Assembly (NCBI RefSeq): GCF_012676905.1
Contig: NZ_CP051428.1
Span: 3,310,001 to 3,374,000, forward strand
Source of the DNA: Paenibacillus albicereus
GTDB lineage: Bacteria > Bacillota > Bacilli > Paenibacillales > Paenibacillaceae
Reading direction: 5' to 3'
DNA: 64,000 nt
This document shows positions 43,540-52,141 of this stretch, in pieces. Under the pieces are notes generated by a model. That model saw nothing but the letters and a program-made list of their open reading frames with translations, was not told where the DNA came from and made no database searches. Made by a program: the position numbers and the translations under genes. The first letter of the stretch is position 1, and the number at the start of each line of letters is the position of its first letter.

Positions 43540-44640
43540 TTACTTGCCGTTCCACGGAGCGGTCGAGCCGCGCTCGATCAGCTCGGGCGCATAGACGAGC
43601 TGCTCCTGCGGCGGCGGCGGACCGCCGTCGGCCAGGTCGAGCAGCAGCCGCGCCGCTCTCGCTCCGAGCTCAGCCTTGGGATGCGACAGCGTCGTCAGCT
43701 TGACCGGGCCGGCGAGCGCGAGCTGCGAGTCGTCGAAGCCGACGACCGAGAGCTCGTCCGGAACGGACAGGCCGAGGCCGAGCGCGAGGTCGACGAGCTG
43801 CACGGCGAGCTCGTCGTTGTAGCAGACGAGCGCCGTCGGACGCTCGCCCTCCGGCAGCTCCAGCAGCCGCCGCGCGGCGGCGGCGGGCTTGGTCGCCTTG
43901 TCCTCCGACGCGTAGAGGACGAGCCGGTCCGGCTCCGGCGTCAAGCCGTGCTCGCGGCAAGCGCGCAGCATGCCCTGCAGGCGCCTCGTGCCCTGCATGT
44001 CGTCGGTCTTGAACAATCCCGCGAGACGCGTGTGGCCGAGCCGCAGCAGGTGGGCGGCGGCGGCATGGCCGCCTGCCTCGTCGTCTACCTTGACGCAGGG
44101 GCAGTCCAGATCCGGATAGCGCTCGTTGATCATGACGAGCGGGATGCCGTCCAGCTGGAGCCGCACGTACAGGTCCAGGTTCGTGTTGCCCTGGGCGCTG
44201 CGGGTCGGCTCGACGATCAGCCCCTTGACCGGGTGGGCGAGCATGCGCTCGAGCCCCTCGCGCTCCGCCTCCTTGCTGTTGTCCGTGCTCGACAGCAGCA
44301 GCCCGCAGCCGCGGCTTCTCAGCTCGGCCTCCGCCCCGCGCACGAGATGAGGGAAGATATAGTCCGAGATGTACGTCGTAATCATGCCGACGGCCGTGCC
44401 GCCGACGGCTCCGGCGCGCGCCGACGAAGCCGCGAACGTGCCTTTGCCGTGCACGCGGTAGAGCAGCCCGTCGCGGACCAGCTCGCCGATCGTCTGGCGC
44501 ACCGTCTGGCGGCTCAGCCCGAACTCGGACGCCAGCTCGTTCTCGGACGGCAGCTGCTCGTCCGCCCGGTATTTGCCCGCCTGCAGCCAGCCTTCGATCT
44601 GCTGCTTCAGCAAGCGGTATTTCGGTTGTCTGTCCTCCAT
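43540..44640 (-). CDS. araR: Arabinose repressor AraR (GntR/LacI chimera)
   Basis: 366 residues. N-terminal GntR winged helix (about 8-70; QLPSENELASEFGLSRQTVRQTI, GLLYRVHGKGTF) fused to a LacI/GalR-type effector domain (about 80-355; VGMITTYISDYIFPHLVRGAE, GLIVEPTRSA, VMINERYPDL, VKVDDEAGG, ALVCYNDELAVQLV, LSVVGFDDSQLA). This architecture and length are those of Bacillus AraR, which binds L-arabinose and leaves its operators. It stands 5 kb from araDBA, separated by the siderophore operon. An AraR-like box lies before the gene, suggesting autoregulation. Confidence 0.94.
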   Translation of the reverse strand: MEDRQPKYRLLKQQIEGWLQAGKYRADEQLPSENELASEFGLSRQTVRQTIGELVRDGLLYRVHGKGTFAASSARAGAVGGTAVGMITTYISDYIFPHLVRGAEAELRSRGCGLLLSSTDNSKEAEREGLERMLAHPVKGLIVEPTRSAQGNTNLDLYVRLQLDGIPLVMINERYPDLDCPCVKVDDEAGGHAAAAHLLRLGHTRLAGLFKTDDMQGTRRLQGMLRACREHGLTPEPDRLVLYASEDKATKPAAAARRLLELPEGERPTALVCYNDELAVQLVDLALGLGLSVPDELSVVGFDDSQLALAGPVKLTTLSHPKAELGARAARLLLDLADGGPPPPQEQLVYAPELIERGSTAPWNGK

Positions 44641-44670
44641 GCCTGCACCCCGTCCATCAAGCTACCGATC

Positions 44671-44703
44671 AGTATACCATAGGACGGGCTTGTACGGACA
44701 TGT
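44671..44703 (-). promoter_or_regulatory. araR promoter region with AraR-like box
   Basis: On the minus strand TATACT (44676-44671). GCTTGTACGGACATGT (44688-44703) resembles the AraR boxes at 38.7 kb and covers the expected -35 position; no good -35 hexamer is seen. Confidence 0.68.
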
Positions 44704-44712
44704 CGACGAGCG

Positions 44713-45114
44713 CTAAGGACGGTTGCGGTTCGACTGTTCCCGGAGCAGGTCGCGGATTTCGATGAGCAGCTTCTCCTCGCCGGTCAGCACGATTTCCTTC
44801 TCCGCCTGGCCTTCCTCGACCTTTTCCTTGCGCTTGAGCTTGCCGAGCAGGCGGATGAACAGGAAGATCGAGAACGAGACGATGAAGAAGTCGATGATCG
44901 ACTGCAGGAACAGGCCGTACTTCAGCGTCGTATCGCCGAACGTCGCCGCCAGCCCGGAGACGTCGACGCCGCCGAGCACGATGCCGAGCAGCGGCGTCAC
45001 GATGTCGGCGACGAGCGAGCTGACCATCTTGCCGAAGGCGGCTCCGATGATGACCGCGATCGCCAGCTCCATGATGTTGCCTTTCATGGCGAATGCCTTG
45101 AAGTCTTTCCACAT
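44713..45114 (-). CDS. mscL: Large-conductance mechanosensitive channel MscL
   Basis: 133-residue pentameric membrane channel that opens under hypo-osmotic shock. Typical N-terminal amphipathic start and first helix (WKDFKAFAMKGNIMELAIAVIIGAAFGKMVSSLVADIVTP; split here for reading), periplasmic loop, second helix (SIIDFFIVSFSIFLFIRLL) and charged C-terminal bundle (EEKLLIEIRDLL). ATG at 45114 has AAAAAGGAGTGG upstream; a TATACT box is at 45168-45173. Monocistronic. Confidence 0.96.
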   Translation of the reverse strand: MWKDFKAFAMKGNIMELAIAVIIGAAFGKMVSSLVADIVTPLLGIVLGGVDVSGLAATFGDTTLKYGLFLQSIIDFFIVSFSIFLFIRLLGKLKRKEKVEEGQAEKEIVLTGEEKLLIEIRDLLREQSNRNRP

Positions 45115-45244
45115 GGCTTGTCCACTCCTTTTTCGATGTGCCTGGGTAGATCGGAACGATCCCTTTCAGTATACCTTTTCCAGGCCGATCGGAAAGGAGC
45201 TTTTGCCGTCATGCCGGAATCGTGCGACGGGGCCCGCTTCCCGC

Positions 45245-45277
45245 GAAAAGCCGCCCTATCGCATAGGGCGGCTTTTC
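45245..45277. terminator. Bidirectional-looking terminator before mscL, after galM
   Basis: AAAAGCCGCCCTAT-CGC-ATAGGGCGGCTTTT, perfect 14-bp stem. It lies beyond the stop of the minus-strand epimerase gene. Confidence 0.88.
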
Positions 45278-45306
45278 GGCATCGCATTCTTTTGAACGTA
45301 CAGCGG

Positions 45307-46305
45307 TCAGCGGGCCGCCTTCACATACAGCCGCGCGCGCTCCTCCCAAATCTCGCCGGGCTCCAGGCGGAACAGCCCGATCTCCTCCGCCGGCAGCGGC
45401 GACTTGGGCGCGTTGACGAGGCTGACCTGCGGCTCGGGACAGAAGAAGCCCTCCGTCGCGAAGTTGTTCCAGATCATCCACTGCTTGTAGGACGTGCCGA
45501 CGTCGTAGACGAGCGTAAGGCCCGCTTTGGCGTCCGTCAGCTCCATCCGGTTGCGGCCTTGCTGCGGCACGGCCGTGTAATGGTTGTCCATCGCCGCGTG
45601 GAACGGATCGACGCCCTCTCCCTTGAGCTGCTCCTCCTCGGGGCTGAGCGGCTGATGGCGCGAGGTCGGCAGCATGCGCTCGTCCAGCTCCCAGCGCTCG
45701 CCGATCGTCAGCTTGACCTTGCAGTCGGACGCCGCGCTGCCGGGATGGAACGGCGCCCGCACCGCCGTGTGGAAGGCGAGCAGGCAAGGCAGGGCGACGT
45801 CGCCTTCGTTGATGACCTGCACCTGCTGGGACAGGCCCAGCTCGCCCAGCTCGTAGCGGAGCCGGATCGTGTAGCGGAACGGGAAGCTCGCATAGCTCGG
45901 ATGGCTCTCGTCGACCCGGATGGCCGTGACGGCATAGCTGCTGCTCGCGGTCGTGCCGTAGTCCTCGATCTCCCACGGCACCTTATAGACGAATCCGTGC
46001 AGATGGTTGCCCGTCTCCGGCTCGTTGACCGGCAGCTGCAGCGTGCGGCCTTCCCAAGGGAAAGCGCCGTCCTCGTAGCGGTTCGGCGGGAACAGCACCG
46101 GGATGCCGTGGATCATCGGACGCGCCTTGAACGCCTCCATCTCCTCTGCGGCCGGCTCGTTCAGGAACCGGCTGCCCGATTCCGTGTCGCGGAAGGCGAT
46201 CAGATTGCCCCCGATCTCCGGCAGCAGCGCGGCCTCGTACTTGCCCGACCGCAGCCAGACCGCCTTTTCCCCCTGGTACGTCCCCTCGTATGCTTGGTGC
46301 TTCAT
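45307..46305 (-). CDS. Aldose 1-epimerase family protein
   Basis: 332-residue galactose mutarotase-like beta-sandwich enzyme. It probably interconverts alpha and beta anomers of a sugar. Visible blocks: ALLPEIGGNLIAFRD, PVLFPPNRYEDG (the FP-x-NR motif), NHLHGFVYKVPWE (conserved His), PCLLAFHTAVRAPF (second His) and FFCPEPQVSLVNAP with the catalytic Glu. ATG at 46305 has AGGAGGGGG upstream. It ends with its own terminator and lies downstream of the beta-galactosidase gene but separated by a terminator. The exact sugar is not known; galactose or arabinose fits the surroundings. Confidence 0.9.
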   Translation of the reverse strand: MKHQAYEGTYQGEKAVWLRSGKYEAALLPEIGGNLIAFRDTESGSRFLNEPAAEEMEAFKARPMIHGIPVLFPPNRYEDGAFPWEGRTLQLPVNEPETGNHLHGFVYKVPWEIEDYGTTASSSYAVTAIRVDESHPSYASFPFRYTIRLRYELGELGLSQQVQVINEGDVALPCLLAFHTAVRAPFHPGSAASDCKVKLTIGERWELDERMLPTSRHQPLSPEEEQLKGEGVDPFHAAMDNHYTAVPQQGRNRMELTDAKAGLTLVYDVGTSYKQWMIWNNFATEGFFCPEPQVSLVNAPKSPLPAEEIGLFRLEPGEIWEERARLYVKAAR

Positions 46306-46366
46306 GTCGCAGGTCCCCCTCCTGTCATCGCGTTCATCCTACTCCACCTTACCTTACCGCATGGCG

Positions 46367-46390
46367 AAAAGTCCGTCCATAGGACGGACT
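46367..46390 (-). terminator. Terminator of the beta-galactosidase gene
   Basis: AGTCCGTCC-ATA-GGACGGACT with AAAA before it on the plus strand, i.e. T-run on the minus strand. 24 bases beyond the stop. Confidence 0.82.
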
Positions 46391-46414
46391 CCCTTCCTCC
46401 GCTCGCGGCCCGAT

Positions 46415-49297
46415 TCAGCGGCAGATCGCCTCGATCGCCACCGGATAGCGGCCGGCATCCCGGCCGTACAGCGACAGGCCGCCTTCGCCGGCGCGCAGCT
46501 CCAGCCGCAGGCCGCGCTTGCGGTCGAGCTTCGCCACGAGCCGCGCCGGCACCTGCGCCCGGCACAGCCAGCCGTAGGAGCCGGCCTCGCTCAGCCGGCG
46601 GTCCGACTCCTGGTAGTGCCAGGAGAGGATGCCGCGCGCGTCGGCCGGATCGTCCGGCAGGACGAAGGCCGCGATCCGCTCGCCGTCCACGAGAACGTCG
46701 ACCTGCGACGCATGCTTGTCCTCGCCCGTCATGAAGTGCGTGTTGGCGTTGTTCTCGGCGTCCGCCCGGTCGCCGTGCATGAAGTCGACGTTCGCCGCCT
46801 GGCTCTGCCCCTCCACATGATGCGCGAGCAGGCGCTTGGAGCCGGCTTCGAAGCGGATCTCCACCTCCGACAGCAGCGGCAGCCGCTCGGCGTCCGGCAG
46901 AACGATGTCGTAGGCGAAGCTGCCCGCGCGGCCGCCGTTCAGCTTCTGTCCGCCGATCGCGGTCCATGCCGGCTCGAACGAGCGCTCTGCGGTATCGGCG
47001 ACGGGCACGGATGCGGCGAGCGGCCGGCTGCCGGAGGACCCTCTGACGTCGAACGTCGTGAAGTTGCGGCTGACGACCTCGCCCTTTTCGTCGACGAGGC
47101 GCAGGCCGAGGACCGCCACGGCGTCCTCGTGCGGCATCGTCACGCGCAGCGGCTGCAGCTCGGCGACGCCGTAGCCGTCCCATCCGAGCTCGACCTCCCC
47201 GCTTTCGCGGATCGTCCGCGCTCCGTCCCGGTCATGGGCGAGCTCCCACTGCAGCGTCAGCGTCCGTCCGTGATGGGCATCGCTGTAGCTGGAGCGGAGC
47301 AGCTTCACCTCAGCCTCGGAGCCTGCCTCCACCGTCCGGCAGGGAGGCTCGTCGACGACGATGAAGTCGGCCGCGTGCAGGTCGCGCAGGCTCATGCCCG
47401 GCAGGACGCCGTCATAGCCGAAGTCCTTGGCCGACCCGTCCAGGCGGTAGTAGCCGTTGAATTCGTTCGTCACGTCGCGGAACTCGGTGAACACGAAGCC
47501 GCACAGCTTGTCGTGGCGGCGGAACTCGTTGAGCATATAGCGGTAATGCCAGGCCAGGTCGCTGTCGCCCGCTCCGCCCTCGATGCCCCAGACGTTGCCG
47601 CACTCGCTGTTCATGAGCGGGGCATCCGCCTGCTTGTTGCCGCCGATGTAATTGAGCTCGGAGCCGGGATGCGTGCCCGCGACGACATGCTCGACATGCT
47701 CGCGCAGCTTGCCGTACCCGTTCACATAGAAATGCCATGTATTGAGGTCGGTCTCGACATGGTCCCCGTTGCACGGCGAGTTGTCCTCGACGAGACGGGT
47801 CGGGTCCATCTCCTTGGCCCAGCGGTAGCAGCGGCGCACCCATGCCTGGGTTTCCGGGAGGTACAGCTGCCGCTGGCCCGCGTCTCCCGTCGTCGACACC
47901 GCGCCTGCGTCCGTCTTCAGTCCCCAGGTCTCGTTGAACATGACCCACGAGAAGATCGACGGATGGTTCCAGTCGCGCTCGATCGTCTCCCGCGCCTCGC
48001 TCTCGTACGCGGCGCGCGCCCGCTCGTCCGGATTGCCCCAGAAGCAAGGCATGTCTTCCATGACGAGGATGCCGAGCTTGTCGGCCCAGTACAGCTTGCG
48101 CGGCTCCTCCGGCTTGATGTGGATGCGCACGAAGTTGAGGCCGAGCCTCTTCATCAGATAGATTTCCTCGCGCATCTCTTCATCCGTCGGATACGTGAAG
48201 TAGCCCGTCTTGTGGTAGGACTGGTCGAGCGTGCCGTTCAGATAGACCGGCTTGCCGTTCAGCGTGATCCACTTGTAGCTCCGTTCTCCGAACGCCTCGG
48301 CCCCGATCTCGCGGATGCCGAAGTACGTGGAGATGCGATCCTCGCCCGCCAGGCTCGTCAGCGTCAGCTCTCCTTCATACAGATGCGGAGCGTCCGGGCT
48401 CCAGAGCCGCGGCTCGCGGACGGTGAAGCGGACCCGCGCTTCGTTCGCGCCGGGTGCCAGCTGCAGCTTCTCGCTCGCCGCCGCGTCCGGTCCGAAATCC
48501 AGCTGCAGCAGCGCCTCTCCCGCCTGGTCGGCCTCGATGCGCAGCACCGCCTCGACCGTGCCGTCGATCGCCGTCTCGAACTTGGCGCTCCGCACGAACG
48601 TCTGCGCCCGGCCTTCCAGCCAGACGGGCTGCCAGATGCCGCGGATCTCGCCGTAGCCCTGCTTGCCGCGCGCCTGCCACGCTCCGTCGAGGTCCTCGGC
48701 GCGGACGACGATCTCGTTGTCCGCCTCCGTCCGCCAAGACCCCGTCACGTCCAGCTCGAACGAGCCGTAGCCTCCCCGGTGGGAGCCGGCATGGACGCCG
48801 TTCACCCAGACGTCGCACTCGTAATCGACCGCGCCGAAGCGCAGGAAGACGAGCGAGCCGGGTGCGGCCGGCGTCCAGCGTACGGTCCGCCGGTACCAGC
48901 CGATGCCTTTTTCGTCGCGGCCCCAGCCCGACAGCGGACTCGCCCACGAGAACGGCACGGTGATGCGGGCCTCGAATTCGGCTGCTTCCGGCAGCCGGCG
49001 GGCGGGCGCGGACGCGGGTGCGGTGTCGGATGCAGGTGCGGATGCGGGTGCGGTATCGGACGCGGATGAAGAGTCGGATGCGGCGGCAGAGGAGGAAGTC
49101 GGCGGGCCTTGATCCGGTCCGGCCGACTTCGCGTCCGGCTGCGCTTCGTTCGTTCCGGCCGCCTGGGCGGAGCGTTCCGAAGCAGCTGCCGCCTCGAATC
49201 GGAAGTCCCAGGGGCCGTTCAAATTCAGCCAATCCCCGCGCTCCCAATCGGGACGGGGATGCTCGGGGCGAGGCAGCTCAAGCTTCGTATCGGTCAT
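46415..49297 (-). CDS. GH2 beta-galactosidase-like glycoside hydrolase
   Basis: 960-residue cytoplasmic GH2 enzyme. Sugar-binding domain (LNGPWDFRF ... ITVPFSWASPLSGWG), immunoglobulin-like domain, then the TIM barrel. The acid/base Glu is in SWVMFNETWG and the nucleophile Glu in CGFVFTEFRDV. The C-terminal part is beta-rich. No signal peptide. A Ser/Ala/Asp/Pro insert of about 50 residues (ASDTAPASAP repeated) interrupts the first domain near residues 40-95, in a spot where relatives are compact. ATG at 49297 is chosen; GTG at 49306 is an alternative since no strong ribosome site is near either. Substrate could be a beta-galactoside or beta-glucuronide. A divergent ArsR-type regulator likely controls it. 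Confidence 0.88.
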   Translation of the reverse strand: MTDTKLELPRPEHPRPDWERGDWLNLNGPWDFRFEAAAASERSAQAAGTNEAQPDAKSAGPDQGPPTSSSAAASDSSSASDTAPASAPASDTAPASAPARRLPEAAEFEARITVPFSWASPLSGWGRDEKGIGWYRRTVRWTPAAPGSLVFLRFGAVDYECDVWVNGVHAGSHRGGYGSFELDVTGSWRTEADNEIVVRAEDLDGAWQARGKQGYGEIRGIWQPVWLEGRAQTFVRSAKFETAIDGTVEAVLRIEADQAGEALLQLDFGPDAAASEKLQLAPGANEARVRFTVREPRLWSPDAPHLYEGELTLTSLAGEDRISTYFGIREIGAEAFGERSYKWITLNGKPVYLNGTLDQSYHKTGYFTYPTDEEMREEIYLMKRLGLNFVRIHIKPEEPRKLYWADKLGILVMEDMPCFWGNPDERARAAYESEARETIERDWNHPSIFSWVMFNETWGLKTDAGAVSTTGDAGQRQLYLPETQAWVRRCYRWAKEMDPTRLVEDNSPCNGDHVETDLNTWHFYVNGYGKLREHVEHVVAGTHPGSELNYIGGNKQADAPLMNSECGNVWGIEGGAGDSDLAWHYRYMLNEFRRHDKLCGFVFTEFRDVTNEFNGYYRLDGSAKDFGYDGVLPGMSLRDLHAADFIVVDEPPCRTVEAGSEAEVKLLRSSYSDAHHGRTLTLQWELAHDRDGARTIRESGEVELGWDGYGVAELQPLRVTMPHEDAVAVLGLRLVDEKGEVVSRNFTTFDVRGSSGSRPLAASVPVADTAERSFEPAWTAIGGQKLNGGRAGSFAYDIVLPDAERLPLLSEVEIRFEAGSKRLLAHHVEGQSQAANVDFMHGDRADAENNANTHFMTGEDKHASQVDVLVDGERIAAFVLPDDPADARGILSWHYQESDRRLSEAGSYGWLCRAQVPARLVAKLDRKRGLRLELRAGEGGLSLYGRDAGRYPVAIEAICR
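49000..49085 (-). repeat. In-frame low-complexity repeat in the GH2 gene
   Basis: Hexamer-like GCGGGTGCGGTATCGGA blocks give two copies of a 30-bp (10-codon) unit coding for ASDTAPASAP. Similar to the hexamers at the end of araB. Confidence 0.75.
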
Positions 49298-49363
49298 CGA
49301 TGGCACGTATGGACACACACCTTTCCAGCAGGAATTGCCCTCATCATAGCGCATACATAATGT

Positions 49364-49392
49364 TTGTGCAATGTATATTATAATTTTACAAT
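49364..49392 (+). promoter_or_regulatory. Promoter of the ArsR-type regulator and candidate operator
   Basis: TTGTGC (49364-49369), 17 bases, then TACAAT (49387-49392) reading toward the regulator. The AT-rich near-palindrome TGTATATTATAATTTTACA (49372-49390) fills the spacer and could be the operator for both divergent genes. On the minus strand TATAAT (49382-49377) may serve the GH2 gene, with a poor -35. Confidence 0.62.
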
Positions 49393-49447
49393 ATTGATGA
49401 GAACCGCTAGACTAGAAGCATCCATCGATTCCAAAGGACGGGCTGCC

Positions 49448-50389
49448 ATGAATGAACCGAAGCAAGAGCTGATCCGCTATCCCGCCTCCCGCCTGCTCGA
49501 CGTCGCCAAAGCGCTGTCGAGCGACATCCGGCTGCGCATCCTGGAGGCGCTCGGCGAGCGGCCGATGAGCGTCAGTCAGCTCGCCGAGGCGCTCGGCGCG
49601 GCTCAGCCGACCATCTCGATCAACGTGCAGGCGCTCGAGCAGGCGGAGCTCGTCTCCTGCCGCCAAGGCAGCGGCCGCGAGAAAATCTGCACGGCCAGCT
49701 GCCGCTCCGTGCTGCTGGAGCTGCCGCTGCGCTCCGGCGACGCGCTCCGGCGCGTCGAGGAGATCCGCATGCCGATCGGCCTCTATTCCCGCTGCGACAT
49801 CCAAGCTCCATGCGGCATGGCCTCCCGCGAAGGCGTCGGCATCGGCTCGCCGGACGACCCCCGCGTCTTCTACATGCCGGAGCGGACTGAGGCGGCCGTG
49901 CTCTGGTTTTCCGGCTGCGGCAGCCTGGAGTACGAATTCGCCAACCCGATGCCGCCGGGCGCGGAGCTGGACGAACTCGCGCTCACGGCCGAGCTCTGCT
50001 CCGAAGCGCCCGGCTTTCGCGACGACTGGCCGTCGGACATCACGCTGTCGATCGGCGGCCGTACGGTCGGCACGTGGACGAGCCCCGGCGACTTCGGCGA
50101 TCGCAAGGGGCGCTTCACCCCGGAGCGCTGGCGCGGCAATACCGAGTACGGCCGCTTGACCGAATGGAAAGTAACCCGTGACGGCTCGTTCCTGAACGGC
50201 GAGCGCTGCTCGGAGCTGTCGCTTGGCGATCTGCCGCTCGCGTTCAACGAGCCGGTCCGCATCCAGCTGGCGGTCGCCGCCGGCGCGACGAACGCGCGCG
50301 GCCTCAACCTGTTCGGGGCGGGCTTCGGCGACTACGCGCAGGATCTCGTGCTGAGCTTCGCGCGCCGGACCCGTCCGGACGAAGGGTGA
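49448..50389 (+). CDS. ArsR-type regulator with large C-terminal domain
   Basis: 313 residues. The N-terminal winged helix (about 12-95; LLDVAKALSSDIRLRILEAL, MSVSQLAEALGAAQPTISINVQALEQAELV) is ArsR-like. The C-terminal 200 residues are beta-rich (VFYMPERTEAAVLWFSG, ELALTAELCSEAPGF, DITLSIGGRTVGTWTSPGDFG), possibly a jelly-roll that could bind a sugar; I cannot name the family. Cys residues (SCRQGS, TASC, SRCDIQAPC) are not arranged as a known metal site. ATG at 49448 follows AAAGGACGG. It is divergent from the GH2 gene, which is its likely target. Confidence 0.82.
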   Translation: MNEPKQELIRYPASRLLDVAKALSSDIRLRILEALGERPMSVSQLAEALGAAQPTISINVQALEQAELVSCRQGSGREKICTASCRSVLLELPLRSGDALRRVEEIRMPIGLYSRCDIQAPCGMASREGVGIGSPDDPRVFYMPERTEAAVLWFSGCGSLEYEFANPMPPGAELDELALTAELCSEAPGFRDDWPSDITLSIGGRTVGTWTSPGDFGDRKGRFTPERWRGNTEYGRLTEWKVTRDGSFLNGERCSELSLGDLPLAFNEPVRIQLAVAAGATNARGLNLFGAGFGDYAQDLVLSFARRTRPDEG

Positions 50390-50493
50390 CGAGGCTGCAT
50401 GCGCAAGCTCTCCTGAAGGGCAGCGGCGCCTTGAAGAGCCGCGCGCGCTCGTGCGGCTGACGAAGCTGCTCCGGGCAAGCGGCAGAACGAATC

Positions 50494-50541
50494 AAAAAAA
50501 AATCGGACGAGCCGCTAGCTAGCGGTTCGTCCGATTTTTTT
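50494..50541. terminator. Strong bidirectional terminator
   Basis: A run of nine A, ATCGGACGA, the inner palindrome CCGCTAGCTAGCGG, then TCGTCCGAT and a run of T. It serves the plus-strand regulator gene; on the minus strand it may also serve the efflux gene. Confidence 0.92.
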
Positions 50542-50764
50542 AAGCTGCGTTGCGTCTGCGCGGAGGCGCAGCGCGCGGCGCAGCGCGAGGCGGCGGCCAT
50601 GGACGGGTCAGCCGATGGCTGCGGAACGCCCCTGCGTAGGAGCGCATTCTCGCTGCGTTGGCGCTCCTCCATGCCATATTCACCGCATACGGGCGCGTTT
50701 CCCCGGCAGCGGCGCTCACCATTGCCACTTTCGATCGGCTCGTGATCGGAACGAGAGCCGCAAC

Positions 50765-50826
50765 AGCCGATCTTCTGCACCTGCTGCCGCTCAGACAGCA
50801 GCTGCCGCTCAGACAGCAGCCGCCGC
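50765..50826. repeat. Short 18-bp repeats just after the efflux gene
   Basis: CTGCCGCTCAGACAGCAG occurs twice in a row with a diverged third copy (CCGCCGCTCAGCCTG), immediately beyond the efflux gene stop. 50542-50764 has no visible gene. Confidence 0.65.
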
Positions 50827-52110
50827 TCAGCCTGCGGCGGCGGCACGCGGCCGCGCCGCCAGGCCGGCATAGGCCAAGGCGGCCAGCAGGCTCGACGCGA
50901 GCAGCAGGATGCCGAAAGGCAGGGCAGAGCTTTCGCCGGCGATGCCGACGATCGGCGAGGCAAGCGAGCCGAACAGATACGGCAGGATGCCCAGCAGCGC
51001 CGCCGCCTGCCCCGCACGATGCCCCTGCTTTTCCATCGCGAGGGCGAACGTCGCCGGCCCGATCATGCCGATCGACATGGCGAAGGCGAACAGCGCCGCT
51101 ACGAGCGCGTACAGCGGACCGCCGGCCAAGACGACGAGCAGCACGGCCGCGCTGGAGACGCAGGCGGTCCACAGGCCGAGCCGCACGATCGACGCTTCGT
51201 CGCGCTGCCCGGCCAGGCGCCGCACGAGCAAGGAGCCGAGCATGATGGCGCCGCCGTTGAGCGCGAACAGGACGGAGTACAGCAGCGGCGAGACGCCGTA
51301 CATCGTCTGATAGACGAATGGCGTGGCCGCCACGTAGGCGAAGACGCCGGCGAACAGGATACCCGTCACGAGCGCGTAGCCGATGAAGGAGCGGTCGGCG
51401 ATCAGCCGCCTGTACTGCCCGAGCACCCCGGCTATGCCGCTGGCCGCGCGCCGCTCCGGCGGCAGCGTCTCCTTGATTCCGAGCAGGGTGACCGCGGTCA
51501 GTCCGAGCCCGAGCAGCGCCAGGCAGAGGAAGACGGACGTCCAAGGCGCATAGGAGGTCACGACGCTCCCCGCGACGGGCGAGATCAGCGGCGCGACATT
51601 GCCGATCATCGTCAGCAGGGCGATGAACTTCGTCAGCTCGACGCCGCTGTACGAGTCGCGCACGATGGCGCGCGAGATGACGATTCCGGCCGAGGCGACG
51701 AAGCCTTGCAGGAAGCGCAGGGCGATGAACGACTCCACGTCCGGCGCGCTGGCGCAGGCGACCGAAGCGGCGGCGTACAGCAGCATCGCGGCTGCCAGCG
51801 GCCTTCGCCTGCCCAGGCTGTCGCTCAGCGGGCCGAGGAACACCTGGCCGAGCGCCAGTCCGAGCAGGCAGCTCGTCAAGCTGAGCTGGACGGTGGTCGG
51901 ATCGGACTGGAACGTGCGGGTCAGCTGCGGCAGCGACGAGAGGTACATGTCGACGGTGAACGGGCCGAGCGCGGAGAACAGGCCGAGCAGCAAGGCGAAG
52001 CGGACACGGCCGCGCTTCGGATTCGAGCTGATGCGCCTCGCCTCTCGGCCGTGATTGCGGGCTGAGCCCATGTCCGTCCCCTCCCGGCTGCGCTTGCGGT
52101 TCAAGCGCAT
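50827..52110 (-). CDS. MFS drug efflux transporter, Bcr/CflA type
   Basis: About 427-residue proton antiporter with 12 membrane helices. Blocks: LLGLFSALGPFTVDMYLSSL, QLSLTSCLLGLALGQVFLGP followed by LSDSLGRRRPL (the MFS loop 2-3 motif), RFLQGFVASAGIVISRAIV and GVFAYVAATPFVYQTMYG. These are typical of the Bcr/CflA subfamily. Two nearly identical start regions are present (GGGAGGGG-ATGGACATG at 52110 and GGGAGGGG-ACGGACATG at 52071); the second would give 414 residues. It lies 31 bases after the alcohol dehydrogenase stop, so the two are probably co-transcribed. Confidence 0.9.
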   Translation of the reverse strand: MRLNRKRSREGTDMGSARNHGREARRISSNPKRGRVRFALLLGLFSALGPFTVDMYLSSLPQLTRTFQSDPTTVQLSLTSCLLGLALGQVFLGPLSDSLGRRRPLAAAMLLYAAASVACASAPDVESFIALRFLQGFVASAGIVISRAIVRDSYSGVELTKFIALLTMIGNVAPLISPVAGSVVTSYAPWTSVFLCLALLGLGLTAVTLLGIKETLPPERRAASGIAGVLGQYRRLIADRSFIGYALVTGILFAGVFAYVAATPFVYQTMYGVSPLLYSVLFALNGGAIMLGSLLVRRLAGQRDEASIVRLGLWTACVSSAAVLLVVLAGGPLYALVAALFAFAMSIGMIGPATFALAMEKQGHRAGQAAALLGILPYLFGSLASPIVGIAGESSALPFGILLLASSLLAALAYAGLAARPRAAAAG

Positions 52111-52141
52111 GTCCATCCCCTCCCGAGCGGACGCGGCACGG

